From: Bradyrhizobium diazoefficiens | GTDB taxonomy: Bacteria > Pseudomonadota > Alphaproteobacteria > Rhizobiales > Xanthobacteraceae | Direction: 5' to 3' | NCBI RefSeq assembly: GCF_016612535.1 | Contig: NZ_JAENXS010000001.1 | Span: 1,240,001 to 1,304,000 of the forward strand | DNA length: 64,000 nucleotides | In this document: in pieces, positions 13,112-21,759 of the stretch | Numbering within the stretch: the stretch's first letter is position 1 | Layout: every line of letters begins with the position of its first letter | Made by a program: the position numbers and the translations under genes | Notes under the pieces: generated by a model | Told to the model about the DNA's origin: nothing | Database searches by the model: none | The model's input: the letters and a program-made list of their open reading frames with translations, nothing else

Positions 13112-14563
13112 ATGGGCAAGATCACGGGTTTTCTCGAAATCGAACGGCACGACCGCAAGTACACCCCGGTCGCCGAGCGCGTGAAGCATTTTGGCGAGTT
13201 TGTCGTTCCCTTGACCGAGAAGGAAACGCGCGATCAGGCCGCGCGCTGCATGAACTGCGGCATTCCCTATTGCCATGGCACCGGCTCGGTCGCGCCCGGC
13301 ACGCCCGGCTGCCCGGTCAACAACCAGATCCCGGATTTCAACGACCTCGTCTATCAGGGCAATTGGGAAGAGGCGTCGCGCAATTTGCACTCGACCAACA
13401 ATTTCCCGGAGTTCACCGGCCGCATCTGCCCGGCGCCGTGCGAAGCCTCCTGCACGCTCAACATCGACGACAACCCCGTCACCATCAAGACCATCGAATG
13501 TGCGATCGTCGACAGGGCCTGGGACAATGGCTGGCTCAAGCCTGAGGTCGCCTCCGTCAAGACCGGCAAGAAGGTCGCGGTGATCGGCGCAGGGCCGGCC
13601 GGCATGGCCTGCGCGCAGCAGCTCGCGCGCGCCGGCCACGACGTCCATGTGTTCGAGAAATACGCCAAGGCCGGCGGTCTGCTTCGTTACGGGATTCCTG
13701 ATTTCAAGATGGAAAAGGGCGTCATCGACCGCCGCGTCGGCCAGATGGAAGGCGAAGGCATCACGTTCCACTACAACAGCCATGTCGGCACTGAGGGCAA
13801 CATCGATCCACGCGAGATGCTCAACGAATACGACGCGGTGGCGCTGACCGGCGGCGCGGAAGCCCCGCGCGACCTGCCGATCCCCGGCCGCGATCTCGCC
13901 GGCATCCACTACGCGATGGATTTCCTGCCGCAACAAAATCGCCGCGTCTCCAGCGAGCCGCTGAACGGCGTCACCGAGATCCTCGCCGGCGGCAAGCATG
14001 TCGTCGTCATCGGCGGCGGCGACACCGGTTCGGACTGCATTGGCACCTCGCTGCGCCAGGGCGCGCTCTCGGTAACGCAGCTTGAGATCATGCCGGCGCC
14101 GCCCGAGCACGAGAACAAGGGCCTGACCTGGCCGAACTGGCCGCTGAAGATGCGCACGTCCTCCAGCCAGGCCGAAGGCGCGATCCGCGAATTCGCCGTG
14201 CTAACGCAGAAGTTCACCGGCGAGAACGGCCAGGTGAGGAAGCTGCACTGCGTGCGCGTCGACGACAAGTTCAAGCCGATTGCCGGCACCGAGTTCGAGC
14301 TCGACGCCGAGCTGGTCCTGCTCGCGATGGGCTTCGTGCATCCCGTGCACGAGGGCCTGTTGAAGCAGCTCGCGGTCGACCTCGACCCGCGCGGCAACGT
14401 CAAGGCCAACGCGCTGGACTACCAGACCTCGCGCCCCAACGTGTTCACGGCCGGCGACATGCGGCGTGGGCAATCGCTGGTGGTCTGGGCCATCCGTGAG
14501 GGCCGGCTGTGCGCAAGGTCGATCGACACGTTCTTGATGGGGAAGACGGATCTGCCGCGGTAA
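13112..14563 (+). CDS. gltD: glutamate synthase (NADPH) small subunit
   Basis: A 483-residue FAD/NADPH subunit that passes electrons to GltB. The N-terminal Fe-S region has Cys46, Cys49 and Cys54 ([11 protein letters not shown]) and a second group in [12 protein letters not shown]. The FAD-binding dinucleotide fold is [20 protein letters not shown], and the NADPH-binding fold is [15 protein letters not shown]. The C-terminal [18 protein letters not shown] is typical of the family. It is co-directional with gltB, 161 bp downstream across the repeat, and is surely part of the same functional unit. Confidence 0.97.
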   Translation: MGKITGFLEIERHDRKYTPVAERVKHFGEFVVPLTEKETRDQAARCMNCGIPYCHGTGSVAPGTPGCPVNNQIPDFNDLVYQGNWEEASRNLHSTNNFPEFTGRICPAPCEASCTLNIDDNPVTIKTIECAIVDRAWDNGWLKPEVASVKTGKKVAVIGAGPAGMACAQQLARAGHDVHVFEKYAKAGGLLRYGIPDFKMEKGVIDRRVGQMEGEGITFHYNSHVGTEGNIDPREMLNEYDAVALTGGAEAPRDLPIPGRDLAGIHYAMDFLPQQNRRVSSEPLNGVTEILAGGKHVVVIGGGDTGSDCIGTSLRQGALSVTQLEIMPAPPEHENKGLTWPNWPLKMRTSSSQAEGAIREFAVLTQKFTGENGQVRKLHCVRVDDKFKPIAGTEFELDAELVLLAMGFVHPVHEGLLKQLAVDLDPRGNVKANALDYQTSRPNVFTAGDMRRGQSLVVWAIREGRLCARSIDTFLMGKTDLPR

Positions 14564-14595
14564 GTTGGCGAAAGCTGTTCGCCACAACTTAGGCC

Positions 14596-14695
14596 GTCAT
14601 CGTCCGCGAAGGCGGGCGATCCAGTATTCCAGAGACGTCTGAGTGATGCGGAGAAGCCGCGGCGTACTGGATGCACCGCCTTCGCGGGGCATGAC
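14596..14695. repeat. palindromic intergenic repeat
   Basis: A 100-bp imperfect palindrome: gtcat-CGTCCGCGAAGGCGG-gcgatccagta on the left mirrors tactggatgcaCCGCCTTCGCGGGGCATGAC on the right. It is a rhizobial dispersed intergenic element lying between gltD and a convergent small gene. Confidence 0.8.
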
Positions 14696-14723
14696 AGCGG
14701 AGTGAAGGAATAGCGAGCGGGCG

Positions 14724-14984
14724 TCAGTCCAGGACGTGCGGAAAGTGCCTTGCGTCCCACTCGTCAAGGCGGAACAGCACCTTGCCGTATTCGAGAAGCT
14801 TGTCATCGGATCTATATGGACGTGTCGACACTTCAACGTCCGACGGTATTGGCATCAAGTGAAAATGCTCGTTGGTTTCACTCAGGGCCAGCAGTTCCTT
14901 GACGAGAAGGTCGCGGCCTTCGGGATTAAGCCAAAGCTCGAATTCACCAGCCGAATTGATGTCTAAAGTAATTCGAGCTGCCAT
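14724..14984 (-). CDS. small acidic protein, possibly Imm32-like immunity protein
   Basis: An 86-residue protein (MAARITLDINSAGEFELWLN...). The pattern of an N-terminal beta-strand followed by NPEGRDLLVKELLAL and a His-containing strand (EHFHLMP) resembles the Imm32 family of contact-toxin immunity proteins. That family assignment is tentative. No toxin gene is adjacent, so it would be an orphan immunity gene or simply a small unknown protein. The start ATG is at 14984. It lies 13 bp downstream of the beta-barrel gene on the same strand, so co-transcription is likely. Confidence 0.6.
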   Translation of the reverse strand: MAARITLDINSAGEFELWLNPEGRDLLVKELLALSETNEHFHLMPIPSDVEVSTRPYRSDDKLLEYGKVLFRLDEWDARHFPHVLD

Positions 14985-14997
14985 GGCGGCCTCCCCC

Positions 14998-16743
14998 TCA
15001 ATTCTGCAACCTCACGCCCACCATCACCACCGTCCCCTGCGAGCTCGACCCCGCCTGGTTCGAATCCAGGATGTCGTGGCGGAGCGTGCCCTTGATCCAG
15101 ACATTGCGGTTGAGCTTGTAGATCAGATTGCCTTCGAGCGAGTAGGTCTTGTCGTTGCGATTCTGGCCCTGATAGTCGTAGGTGCCGTAGGTGAACTTGC
15201 CGATTGCGGTGAGCCAGCGGCGGAAGTCGTGATCGACTTCGGCCGCATAGGTGTGCACCAGCACGCCGGATGAGCCGGGAATGGTGGTTTCCGCGATCTG
15301 CGTATCGGTGTTGAATTTCACGGTCGTCAGGCCGCTCGCATTCCAGATCAGCGAGCCCGACGTGAGGAAGCCCGAGAGCTGGCTCAGCCGCGGGTCGACA
15401 TAGTTGCGCGCGGAATAGCCGACCGAGATTTCGCCGGTGAGGATGCGCGAGAACTCAAAGGACGAGCCGATTTTGGCATAGCCGCCGTTTGAATCGCGCA
15501 AATAGCCGTTGCGGTCGGCGGCCTGGTCGTGGACGCGGTTGTCGCCCTCGATCTCGACGAACGGCTTCAGGCCCGGCTTCAGCTCGTAGGAGAAGCGCCC
15601 GACGCCGCCATACTGGTTGAAGTCGCGGTCGTCATTGCTGAAGGTCGAGCCGTCGGTGAGTTTTGAATCCGTGTAGGCGGTGCGATCGACCGCGGCGCCA
15701 GCGGCGACCTGGAAACGATTGAAAGTCTGGTCAAAGCCAACCGTCGTGCCGTAGGTGGCATAGACTGGATATTTCTGCAGGCCCGCCTGCACGTTCGGGC
15801 TACCGGGATTGTCGGTGGCGAGCCGCAGGCGCAGCTGCGAGGTCAGCTTGAGATCGCGATCGACGTCGATACGGCCATCGACATGGCCGGTGAAATCGGG
15901 GCGGTCGATCTCGACCGGCGACGGCGAGGCGAAACCGTCGATCGTCGCCGGCATGTTGTTGGTGTAGCCGGAGAACGAGCCGCGCAGATCCGCGACCAGA
16001 GCGTGGCGTTCCCAGTCGGATTGGACGAGGAGGTCGGGCGCGACCACATAGACCGGTGAGCCGATCGGCTTCTGCAGACGCGCGGGATTGGTGTCGTAGC
16101 CGGTGGACAGTTCGAGGCCGCCCTTAATCAGAAAACTGCCGGCGTAGTCGCCGACCGCGCCAAACGCATCGTCATCGGCCCTGAGGCGACGGCGCAAGGG
16201 TTGGCCGGGCACCGTTCCCGCCATCGCCGGCGGCACCGGCGTCTTGTTCGCGGTCTCCGATGGCGGCGGCGCAATGCGCGGCGCGCCGAGCGGGGAGACC
16301 AGCGGGGTTGCCGGCGGCACCGGCGAGCCGGGACCGGCGGGGCGCTTTGGCTTCGGCTGGCCCGGATAGAGCTTTGGCTGCTGCCGCTTGCGGTTCAGAG
16401 AGTCATAGCCGGAGCTGCTTGCACCATTGGCGGCGGGCAGGCCGTAGGTCGGGACCTGACCGATCCGCGAAGGTGCAGGTGTCTCGCGCCTCTTGCGCGG
16501 GTCCTCGTTAGGATCTGGCGGCATCGGAATCGCGTCCGATGGCGCCTGCGGCACGCCCGCGGTGCGGCGCGTCGGCAGCGTATCCAGCGCGGCAAAGCCG
16601 CCACGGTTGGGATTGAACAGGTCGGGCGCGAGGCTCTGGGCGGCCGCTGGCGCGCTTTCCAGCGCAGTGAGCAGCAGGCATGGCAAAGCGGCGCGAAGGA
16701 GATGCGCGCAGCTGCTCCGGCCTCTGCCTGGAGGCGACCCCAC
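14998..16743 (-). CDS. outer-membrane beta-barrel protein (BBP2-type)
   Basis: A 581-residue protein. The start is taken as GTG 16743, supported by GGAG about ten bases upstream. A signal peptide (LLRAALPCLLLTALESAPAAAQS) is followed by a Pro-rich periplasmic region of about 150 residues. The barrel then shows alternating amphipathic strands (FLIKGGLELSTGYDTNPARL, ERHALVADLRGSFSGY, through to GTVVMVGVRLQN with the C-terminal aromatic/polar pattern). It matches the putative beta-barrel porin 2 class found in rhizobia, sometimes linked to capsule or exopolysaccharide loci. Function unknown. It is divergent from kdsD. Confidence 0.8.
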   Translation of the reverse strand: MGSPPGRGRSSCAHLLRAALPCLLLTALESAPAAAQSLAPDLFNPNRGGFAALDTLPTRRTAGVPQAPSDAIPMPPDPNEDPRKRRETPAPSRIGQVPTYGLPAANGASSSGYDSLNRKRQQPKLYPGQPKPKRPAGPGSPVPPATPLVSPLGAPRIAPPPSETANKTPVPPAMAGTVPGQPLRRRLRADDDAFGAVGDYAGSFLIKGGLELSTGYDTNPARLQKPIGSPVYVVAPDLLVQSDWERHALVADLRGSFSGYTNNMPATIDGFASPSPVEIDRPDFTGHVDGRIDVDRDLKLTSQLRLRLATDNPGSPNVQAGLQKYPVYATYGTTVGFDQTFNRFQVAAGAAVDRTAYTDSKLTDGSTFSNDDRDFNQYGGVGRFSYELKPGLKPFVEIEGDNRVHDQAADRNGYLRDSNGGYAKIGSSFEFSRILTGEISVGYSARNYVDPRLSQLSGFLTSGSLIWNASGLTTVKFNTDTQIAETTIPGSSGVLVHTYAAEVDHDFRRWLTAIGKFTYGTYDYQGQNRNDKTYSLEGNLIYKLNRNVWIKGTLRHDILDSNQAGSSSQGTVVMVGVRLQN

Positions 16744-16927
16744 GATGTGATAACTCCAACGAAATCAATTACTTCGTCGATGGCCCGCCGCGAACGCGCG
16801 GGAACCATCGTTAATGGAGTTAAAACAATTATGGTTAATGACCGGTTGAGGGTTTGGAGGTCGCGTCGCCTCGAAAGCCGGGGCGTGCTAAGGAGGCGCC
16901 AACCGCTTTCCTTGTCTGGACAGAAGC

Positions 16928-17935
16928 ATGCCGAGTTCGAAACCGCTGATGACCCAATCATCCGGCCCCACCCCGACAAGCGTCGAATCCGCGCTCCGCA
17001 CGCTGGAGACGGAGGGTGGCGGCATCAACGCGCTCGCAGCCGCCTTGCGCGGCCCACTGGGCGAGGCGTTCGCCAAGGCGGTCGACCTGATCCGCAACGC
17101 CAAGGGCCGTGTCATCGTCACCGGCCTCGGCAAATCCGGCCACATGGCGCGCAAGATCGCGGCGACCCTGGCCTCGACCGGCACGCCGGCCTTCTTCGTT
17201 CACACCGCCGAAGCCGCCCATGGCGACCTCGGCATGATCACCACGGACGACGTCATCATGGCGCTGTCCTGGTCCGGCGAGCAGCCGGAGATGAAGACTC
17301 TCGTCAACTACTCGGCGCGGTTCGCGATCCCGATGATCGCGGTGACGTCGAACGCGGCGTCCTCGCTGGGCCAGGCCGCCGACATCGTGATCGAGCTGCC
17401 GAAGGCACGCGAGGCCTGCCCGCACAATCTGGCGCCGACCACGTCGACCATGATGCAGGTCGCGATCGGCGATGCCATTGCGATTGCGCTGCTCGAAGGC
17501 CGCGGCTTCACCGCGCTGGAATTCGCCCATTTCCACCCGGGCGGCAAGCTGGGCGCGATGCTGAAATTCGTCCGCGACTACATGCGCACCGGCGCTGAAA
17601 TCCCGGTCAAACCGCTCGGGACCAAGATGTCGGACGCGGTGATGGAGATGTCCGCCAAGGGGCTCGGCTGCGTCTGCATCGTCAATGATGCGAACGAGGC
17701 CGTCGGCATTATCACCGACGGCGACCTGCGCCGCCACATGCGGCCGGATCTGCTAACGGCGTCGGTTGACGAGATCATGACCAGGCAGCCCAAGACGGTG
17801 CCGCCGTCGATGCTCGCGACCGAGATGATCGAGGTGCTCAATGCGCGAAAAATCACGACGCTGGTCGTGACCGAGGCGGACAAGGTGGTCGGCATCGTGC
17901 ATCTGCACGATCTGCTGCGGGCGGGCGTGGCGTAG
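16928..17935 (+). CDS. kdsD: arabinose-5-phosphate isomerase (KdsD/KpsF family)
   Basis: A 335-residue enzyme converting ribulose-5-phosphate to arabinose-5-phosphate, the first step of Kdo synthesis for LPS. The SIS domain (about residues 50-190) shows VTGLGKSGHMARKIAATLAS, the sugar-phosphate loop SWSGEQPE and EFAHFHPGGKLGAML. Two CBS domains follow (GCVCIVNDANEAVGIITDGD and KITTLVVTEADKVVGIVHLH). The two-CBS layout is the standard full-length form. The divergent outer-membrane protein gene is consistent with an envelope role. Confidence 0.93.
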   Translation: MPSSKPLMTQSSGPTPTSVESALRTLETEGGGINALAAALRGPLGEAFAKAVDLIRNAKGRVIVTGLGKSGHMARKIAATLASTGTPAFFVHTAEAAHGDLGMITTDDVIMALSWSGEQPEMKTLVNYSARFAIPMIAVTSNAASSLGQAADIVIELPKAREACPHNLAPTTSTMMQVAIGDAIAIALLEGRGFTALEFAHFHPGGKLGAMLKFVRDYMRTGAEIPVKPLGTKMSDAVMEMSAKGLGCVCIVNDANEAVGIITDGDLRRHMRPDLLTASVDEIMTRQPKTVPPSMLATEMIEVLNARKITTLVVTEADKVVGIVHLHDLLRAGVA

Positions 17936-17944
17936 GTCCCTCCC

Positions 17945-18031
17945 CGTCATTGCGAGCGAAGCGAAGCAATCCGGAATCTCTCCGCGGAGGCGGTCTGGAT
18001 TGCTTCGTCGCAAGGGCTCCTCGCAATGACG
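17945..18031. repeat. palindromic intergenic repeat
   Basis: CGTCATTGCGAG (17945-17956) and CTCGCAATGACG (18020-18031) are perfect terminal inverted arms of an 87-bp element, with inner arms GAAGCAATCC/GGATTGCTTC. This CGTCATTGCGAG element is abundant in Bradyrhizobium intergenic regions. Confidence 0.85.
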
Positions 18032-18036
18032 CGTGG

Positions 18037-18594
18037 TTAGACATACACCGGAAACCGCGCCGCCTTCTCCTCCAGCGGCAGCTTCAGCCCGTTCGCCAGA
18101 TACGACACCGTGCGGTAGAAGCCGCACAGCAGCATGATCTCCAGGATCTGCGCCTCGTCGTAATGCGCCGAGAGCGCTGCGAACTCTTCGTCGGTGAAGG
18201 TCGCGCGATGATGCAGTGCGTCCACCGCCGCGATCAGAGCCTGCTCGGCCGGCGACCAGCAGGATGAGGTCGCATCGCCCTGCACCGTCGCGCGCACTTC
18301 CTCCTCCGTGAGGGCCGCCGGCGCAGCGAAGATCGCGACATGGACGCTCCATTCATATTCGCATCGGTTCAGCGCGCAGGTGCGATCGATGACAATCTCC
18401 CGCGCACGCAACGACAACGGCCCGGGATCGAGCAGGCCGCCGGCGCGGAACTTGTCCCAGGCGCGGGTGTGGCCCGCCATCACCCGGAACAGCACCAGCG
18501 GCGGCGCGCCGCGCATGATGCGGTCGAACTGGTCCTGGATCTCCGGGGGATAAGGCGGCGCGAGCGGTACCATACGCGGCGTCGGGGATGACAT
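18037..18594 (-). CDS. carboxymuconolactone decarboxylase/AhpD-family protein
   Basis: A 185-residue protein. ATG 18594 is chosen because AAGGAGG lies six bases upstream. The family region covers VLFRVMAGHTRAWDKF, then DRTCALNRCEYEWSVH, whose two Cys and one His resemble the redox centre of AhpD-like proteins, and LLCGFYRTVSYLANGL near the end. It probably acts in peroxide or aromatic-compound defence in the cytoplasm; the substrate is unknown. It is divergent from the HxlR regulator gene and shares a 71-bp operator-containing gap with it. Confidence 0.85.
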   Translation of the reverse strand: MSSPTPRMVPLAPPYPPEIQDQFDRIMRGAPPLVLFRVMAGHTRAWDKFRAGGLLDPGPLSLRAREIVIDRTCALNRCEYEWSVHVAIFAAPAALTEEEVRATVQGDATSSCWSPAEQALIAAVDALHHRATFTDEEFAALSAHYDEAQILEIMLLCGFYRTVSYLANGLKLPLEEKAARFPVYV

Positions 18595-18607
18595 GACCAC
18601 CCTCCTT

Positions 18608-18646
18608 GCTACAGTTGCTGTAGCACGACGCTACATTATTCGTAGC
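18608..18646. promoter_or_regulatory. paired inverted-repeat operators for the HxlR regulator
   Basis: The divergent gap contains GCTACAG-ttg-CTGTAGC (18608-18624, perfect 7-bp arms) and GCTAC-attattc-GTAGC (18630-18646, perfect 5-bp arms). Both share GCTAC/GTAGC half-sites and their centres are 22 bp apart, about two helical turns. This is what would be expected for a dimeric winged-helix regulator controlling both divergent genes. Binding by the adjacent HxlR protein is inferred from position. Confidence 0.65.
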
Positions 18647-18665
18647 AAGACGCAAGAGGGTCGCG

Positions 18666-18992
18666 ATGGCAAAACAGGCAGTATCAGGGGAACGCCGCGT
18701 GCGCGGCTCGCGCACTGGTCGGCCGATCATGGCGCTGCTCGATCTCCTCGGGCGGCGCTGGAGCTTGCGGATCTTGTGGGAGTTGCGCGACGCCCCCCTC
18801 ACCTCGCGCGCCCTGCGCACGGCCTGCGACGAGGCCTCGCCGACGGTGCTGCAGGCGCGACTGACCGAATTGCGCGAGGCGGGGTTTGTGGAGCTGGGCG
18901 AAGGCGGAGGCTATGGCTTGACGCCGCTCGGACGGGACTTGTGCGAGACGTTCATGCCGCTGCACCGGTTTGCGGAGAGGTGGAAGAAGTAG
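18666..18992 (+). CDS. HxlR-family winged-helix transcription regulator
   Basis: A 108-residue DNA-binding protein. The HxlR domain covers PIMALLDLLGRRWSLRILWEL, a recognition-helix region SPTVLQARLTELREAGFVE and the wing EGGGYGLTPLGRDL. The N-terminal tail is basic (RRVRGSRTGR). The sensing Cys found near the N-terminus of redox HxlR proteins such as HypR is absent; the only Cys residues are at TACDEA and DLCETF. It probably represses the divergent AhpD-like gene and itself. Confidence 0.9.
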   Translation: MAKQAVSGERRVRGSRTGRPIMALLDLLGRRWSLRILWELRDAPLTSRALRTACDEASPTVLQARLTELREAGFVELGEGGGYGLTPLGRDLCETFMPLHRFAERWKK

Positions 18993-19029
18993 GGCCGCGT
19001 TACCCTCTCCTGGAGGGGTCCGAGACGAG

Positions 19030-19473
19030 CTACGCCGCCGCGACCGTCAGATTCGCGCCATCCACCTGCACCACCTTCACCCGCGTCCCGGCCGGCGTAT
19101 CCGGTCCAGCCACGCGCCACACCGTGTCGCCGATGCGCATGGTCCCGTTGCCGTCGACGATCGGCTTCTCCAGCGTGAACTCGCGGCCGAGCAACGCCTC
19201 GCTGCGCTTGTTGAGGAACGAGCTGGAGCTCGCATCCAGCTTCGGCCGGGCGAGCCGGCGCCACACCGGCACCGCAGCTGCTGCGAACACCGCAAACATC
19301 ACGAGCTGAATCTGCCAGGACATGACAACGGCGAACGAGATCAGGCCGACCAGCAGTGCTGCCAACCCGAGCCACAACAAGAACACCCCCGGCGCGATCA
19401 CCTCCAGCGCCATCAGGATGAAGCCAAAGATCAGCCAATTCCAGGTGCCGAGCGATACGAACATGTCGGTCAT
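19030..19473 (-). CDS. NfeD-family membrane protein
   Basis: A 147-residue short-form NfeD. ATG 19473 (MTDMFVSLGTWNW) begins the membrane region, which has two or three hydrophobic helices (WLIFGFILMALEVIAPGVFL, LAALLVGLISFAVVM, LVMFAVFAAAAVPVW). A C-terminal OB-fold domain follows (GREFTLEKPIVDGNGTMRIG ... VKVVQVDGANLTV). NfeD proteins are partners of stomatin-like SPFH proteins in membrane microdomains. Here the SPFH gene lies immediately upstream on the same strand. Confidence 0.9.
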   Translation of the reverse strand: MTDMFVSLGTWNWLIFGFILMALEVIAPGVFLLWLGLAALLVGLISFAVVMSWQIQLVMFAVFAAAAVPVWRRLARPKLDASSSSFLNKRSEALLGREFTLEKPIVDGNGTMRIGDTVWRVAGPDTPAGTRVKVVQVDGANLTVAAA

Positions 19474-19493
19474 GACACGACCTCTTGATATTG

Positions 19494-19569
19494 GCGCATG
19501 CCCGCCGCGCAAACGCGTTCCGCGTTTGTCGCGAGGGAAAACCTGTCCCCACTTTTCCGGGGCATGCGC
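19494..19569. repeat. palindromic repeat between stomatin and nfeD genes
   Basis: Outer arms GCGCATGCCC (19494-19503) and GGGCATGCGC (19560-19569) enclose an inner hairpin AAACGCG-ttc-CGCGTTT (19511-19527) and a CCTGTCCCCACTTTTCCGG segment. This type of element recurs in Rhizobiales genomes. Confidence 0.75.
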
Positions 19570-19578
19570 ATAACTCTT

Positions 19579-20574
19579 TTACCGCGGCGGCGCCACGGGC
19601 GGCGTCGGACTCGTCGCCGGCACCGAGCCGCGGCGGGCGGCGGCTGAAGCGGATGCGGCGCTTTCGCCGAAGGTCGCCTTCGCGATCTCGCCGATGCCGG
19701 CGAGCGAGCCCAGCAAGCTCACGGCCTCCATCGGCAGCATGATGATCTTCTGGTTCGGCGCATCCGCGAACTGGCCGAATGCCTTGATATATTTGTCGGC
19801 GATGAAGTAGTTCAGCGCGGCGACGTCACCCTTGGCGATGGCCTCGCTGACCATTTGCGTGGCCTTGGCCTCGGCTTCCGCCGACCGCTCGCGCGCTTCG
19901 GCGTCACGAAAGGCGGCCTCGCGGCGGCCTTCGGCCTGGAGGATCTGGCCCTGTTTTGCACCTTCAGCACGGAGGATCTCAGACTGGCGCGCGCCTTCCG
20001 CCTGAAGGATGTCGGCGCGCTTGACGCGCTCCGCCTTCATCTGGCGGCCCATCGCCTCGACGAGATCGGCGGGCGGCACGATGTCCTTGATCTCGATGCG
20101 ATTGACCTTGAGGCCCCAGGGCGAGACCGCGGCATCGACCACACGTAGCAGGCGCTCGTTGATCACGTCACGGTGCGACAGCACCTGGTCCAGATCCATC
20201 GACCCCATCACCGAGCGGATGTTGGTCATGGTCAAGACGATGATCGCCTGCTCGAGATTGGAGACCTCGTAGCTTGCCTTGGCGGCATCGAACACCTGGA
20301 AGAAGGCGACGCCGTCCACCGTCACGGTGGCGTTGTCCTTGGTGATCACCTCCTGCTCGGGAATGTTGATCACCTGCTCCATCATGTTGATCTTGCGCCC
20401 GACGCGATCGAAATAGGGCACGATCAGATTGAGCCCGGGGCTCAGCGTCTGGGTGTATTTGCCGAACCGCTCGATGGTCCAGTCATAGCCCTGCGGCACC
20501 GTCTTCACGCCGGCAATCAGCGTGACGATGACGAGCAAGACCAGAACAATCGCGAAAACATCGAAGCCGCTCAT
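19579..20574 (-). CDS. stomatin/SPFH (band 7) family membrane protein, QmcA-like
   Basis: A 331-residue protein from ATG 20574 ([20 protein letters not shown], one N-terminal transmembrane segment). The SPFH domain starts at [22 protein letters not shown] and includes [19 protein letters not shown] long coiled coil follows with repeated [21 protein letters not shown] units. The C-terminal part has [17 protein letters not shown] and a Ser/Ala/Pro tail. It probably assembles as a large membrane ring regulating proteases or organising microdomains with NfeD. An in-frame upstream start (20616) lacks a good ribosome site. Confidence 0.92.
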   Translation of the reverse strand: MSGFDVFAIVLVLLVIVTLIAGVKTVPQGYDWTIERFGKYTQTLSPGLNLIVPYFDRVGRKINMMEQVINIPEQEVITKDNATVTVDGVAFFQVFDAAKASYEVSNLEQAIIVLTMTNIRSVMGSMDLDQVLSHRDVINERLLRVVDAAVSPWGLKVNRIEIKDIVPPADLVEAMGRQMKAERVKRADILQAEGARQSEILRAEGAKQGQILQAEGRREAAFRDAEARERSAEAEAKATQMVSEAIAKGDVAALNYFIADKYIKAFGQFADAPNQKIIMLPMEAVSLLGSLAGIGEIAKATFGESAASASAAARRGSVPATSPTPPVAPPR

Positions 20575-20781
20575 ATGTCCTCCAAGGCGGGAAAAAGATC
20601 CTCCCCGCGCCGTCATTGGTCGGGATCATGACCCTACCGGTTCAGCGGTCGCTTTTCACGTCGGCATCCACACCATTCTGCACAAGACGCAGGGAGAGGG
20701 AATGGTCACGTTTATGTATTTGCGGAGCGCTCTTGAAAGCACGCAGCGCAGACCTACCGGCAAACGTTAAGAATTGCGCCG

Positions 20782-21750
20782 CTACTCGATGACATCGTTC
20801 GCGGTTGCGAGCAGGCTTGGGGGGAGCGTGATGCCGATCGCCCTGGCCGTCTTCAGGTTGATCGCGAGCTCGAGCTTGGTCGGATTCTGGACCGGCAGGT
20901 CGGCCGCCTGCGCGCCCCTGAGGATGCGATCAATATAGCTGGCGGCACGCCGCAGCTGCTCGGCGCTGTCGGTGCTGTAGGACATCAGCCCGCCCTCGTC
21001 GACGAAGGTGCGGCTCCAGAACATCGCCGGCGCTCGCGCTTCGGCAATCGCCGCCAGCAGATGCGCGCGATTGGCCATGGTGAAGAAGTCGGGCAGCACC
21101 AGAAAGCCGCCATCCCTGTGCGAGGCCAGCGCGGCGAGCGAGGCCGCGTCGTGGACCGGCGCGGGCTCGACCGTCACACCGAGCGTCCGCGCGGCGTCTT
21201 CGATGGTGCGCAGCATCAGCGGCGCGAATGGGGCGGTGGCGGGATTGTAGACCACGAAGACGCGAGACACTTTTGGCGTGACTTGTGCCAGCATCTCCAG
21301 CCATTTGCCCGCCAATGGACCATCGTAATCGGTGAAGCCGGTGATGTTGCCGCCGGGGTGGGCGAGGTTTTGGACAAAACCTTGGCTGACGGGATCGGTG
21401 ACCACGGCAAACACGATCGGGATTGTCGTGGTGCGCTGGCGCAGCTCCTCAACCGATGGCGTGCCGAGCGCGAGCAGGATGTCGGGCTTGAGCGCAATCA
21501 GATCGTCGGCAAGCCGCGCGATGCGCGCGCGATCGCCGGCGCCGCTGCGCCAGTCGACCTTGAGATTGTCCTGCTCCTTCCAGCCATGAGCGGCGAGCGC
21601 CTCAGCCAGACGGGTCTGGCCAATCACGTCATCGCCGGCGATCACCGAGAGCACCCCGAGCCGGCGCGTCGCATTCGGCTGCTGCGCCAGCACTGGGGCC
21701 GGCAGCGCCATGATCATCCCAAGAAGCGCCAGACATTCGCGGCGGTTCAT
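20782..21750 (-). CDS. ABC transporter substrate-binding protein (PF04392-type)
   Basis: A 322-residue exported protein (signal peptide MNRRECLALLGMIMALPAPVLA). The body matches the ABC_sub_bind family: RLGVLSVIAGDD, LIALKPDILLALGTPSVEEL, VTDPVSQGFVQNLAHPGGNI and TGFTDYDGP are characteristic. Related proteins bind tryptophan or other aromatic or small ligands, but here the ligand is unknown. No permease or ATPase is next to it. It starts 9 bp after hemH on the same strand, so it is probably co-transcribed with hemH. Confidence 0.88.
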   Translation of the reverse strand: MNRRECLALLGMIMALPAPVLAQQPNATRRLGVLSVIAGDDVIGQTRLAEALAAHGWKEQDNLKVDWRSGAGDRARIARLADDLIALKPDILLALGTPSVEELRQRTTTIPIVFAVVTDPVSQGFVQNLAHPGGNITGFTDYDGPLAGKWLEMLAQVTPKVSRVFVVYNPATAPFAPLMLRTIEDAARTLGVTVEPAPVHDAASLAALASHRDGGFLVLPDFFTMANRAHLLAAIAEARAPAMFWSRTFVDEGGLMSYSTDSAEQLRRAASYIDRILRGAQAADLPVQNPTKLELAINLKTARAIGITLPPSLLATANDVIE

Positions 21751-21759
21751 GGGCGCTCC

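Noticed and set aside
16811..16823. TTAA-tggag-TTAA near kdsD as a CtrA site
   Set aside because: The spacing is 5, not the 7 required by the CtrA consensus.
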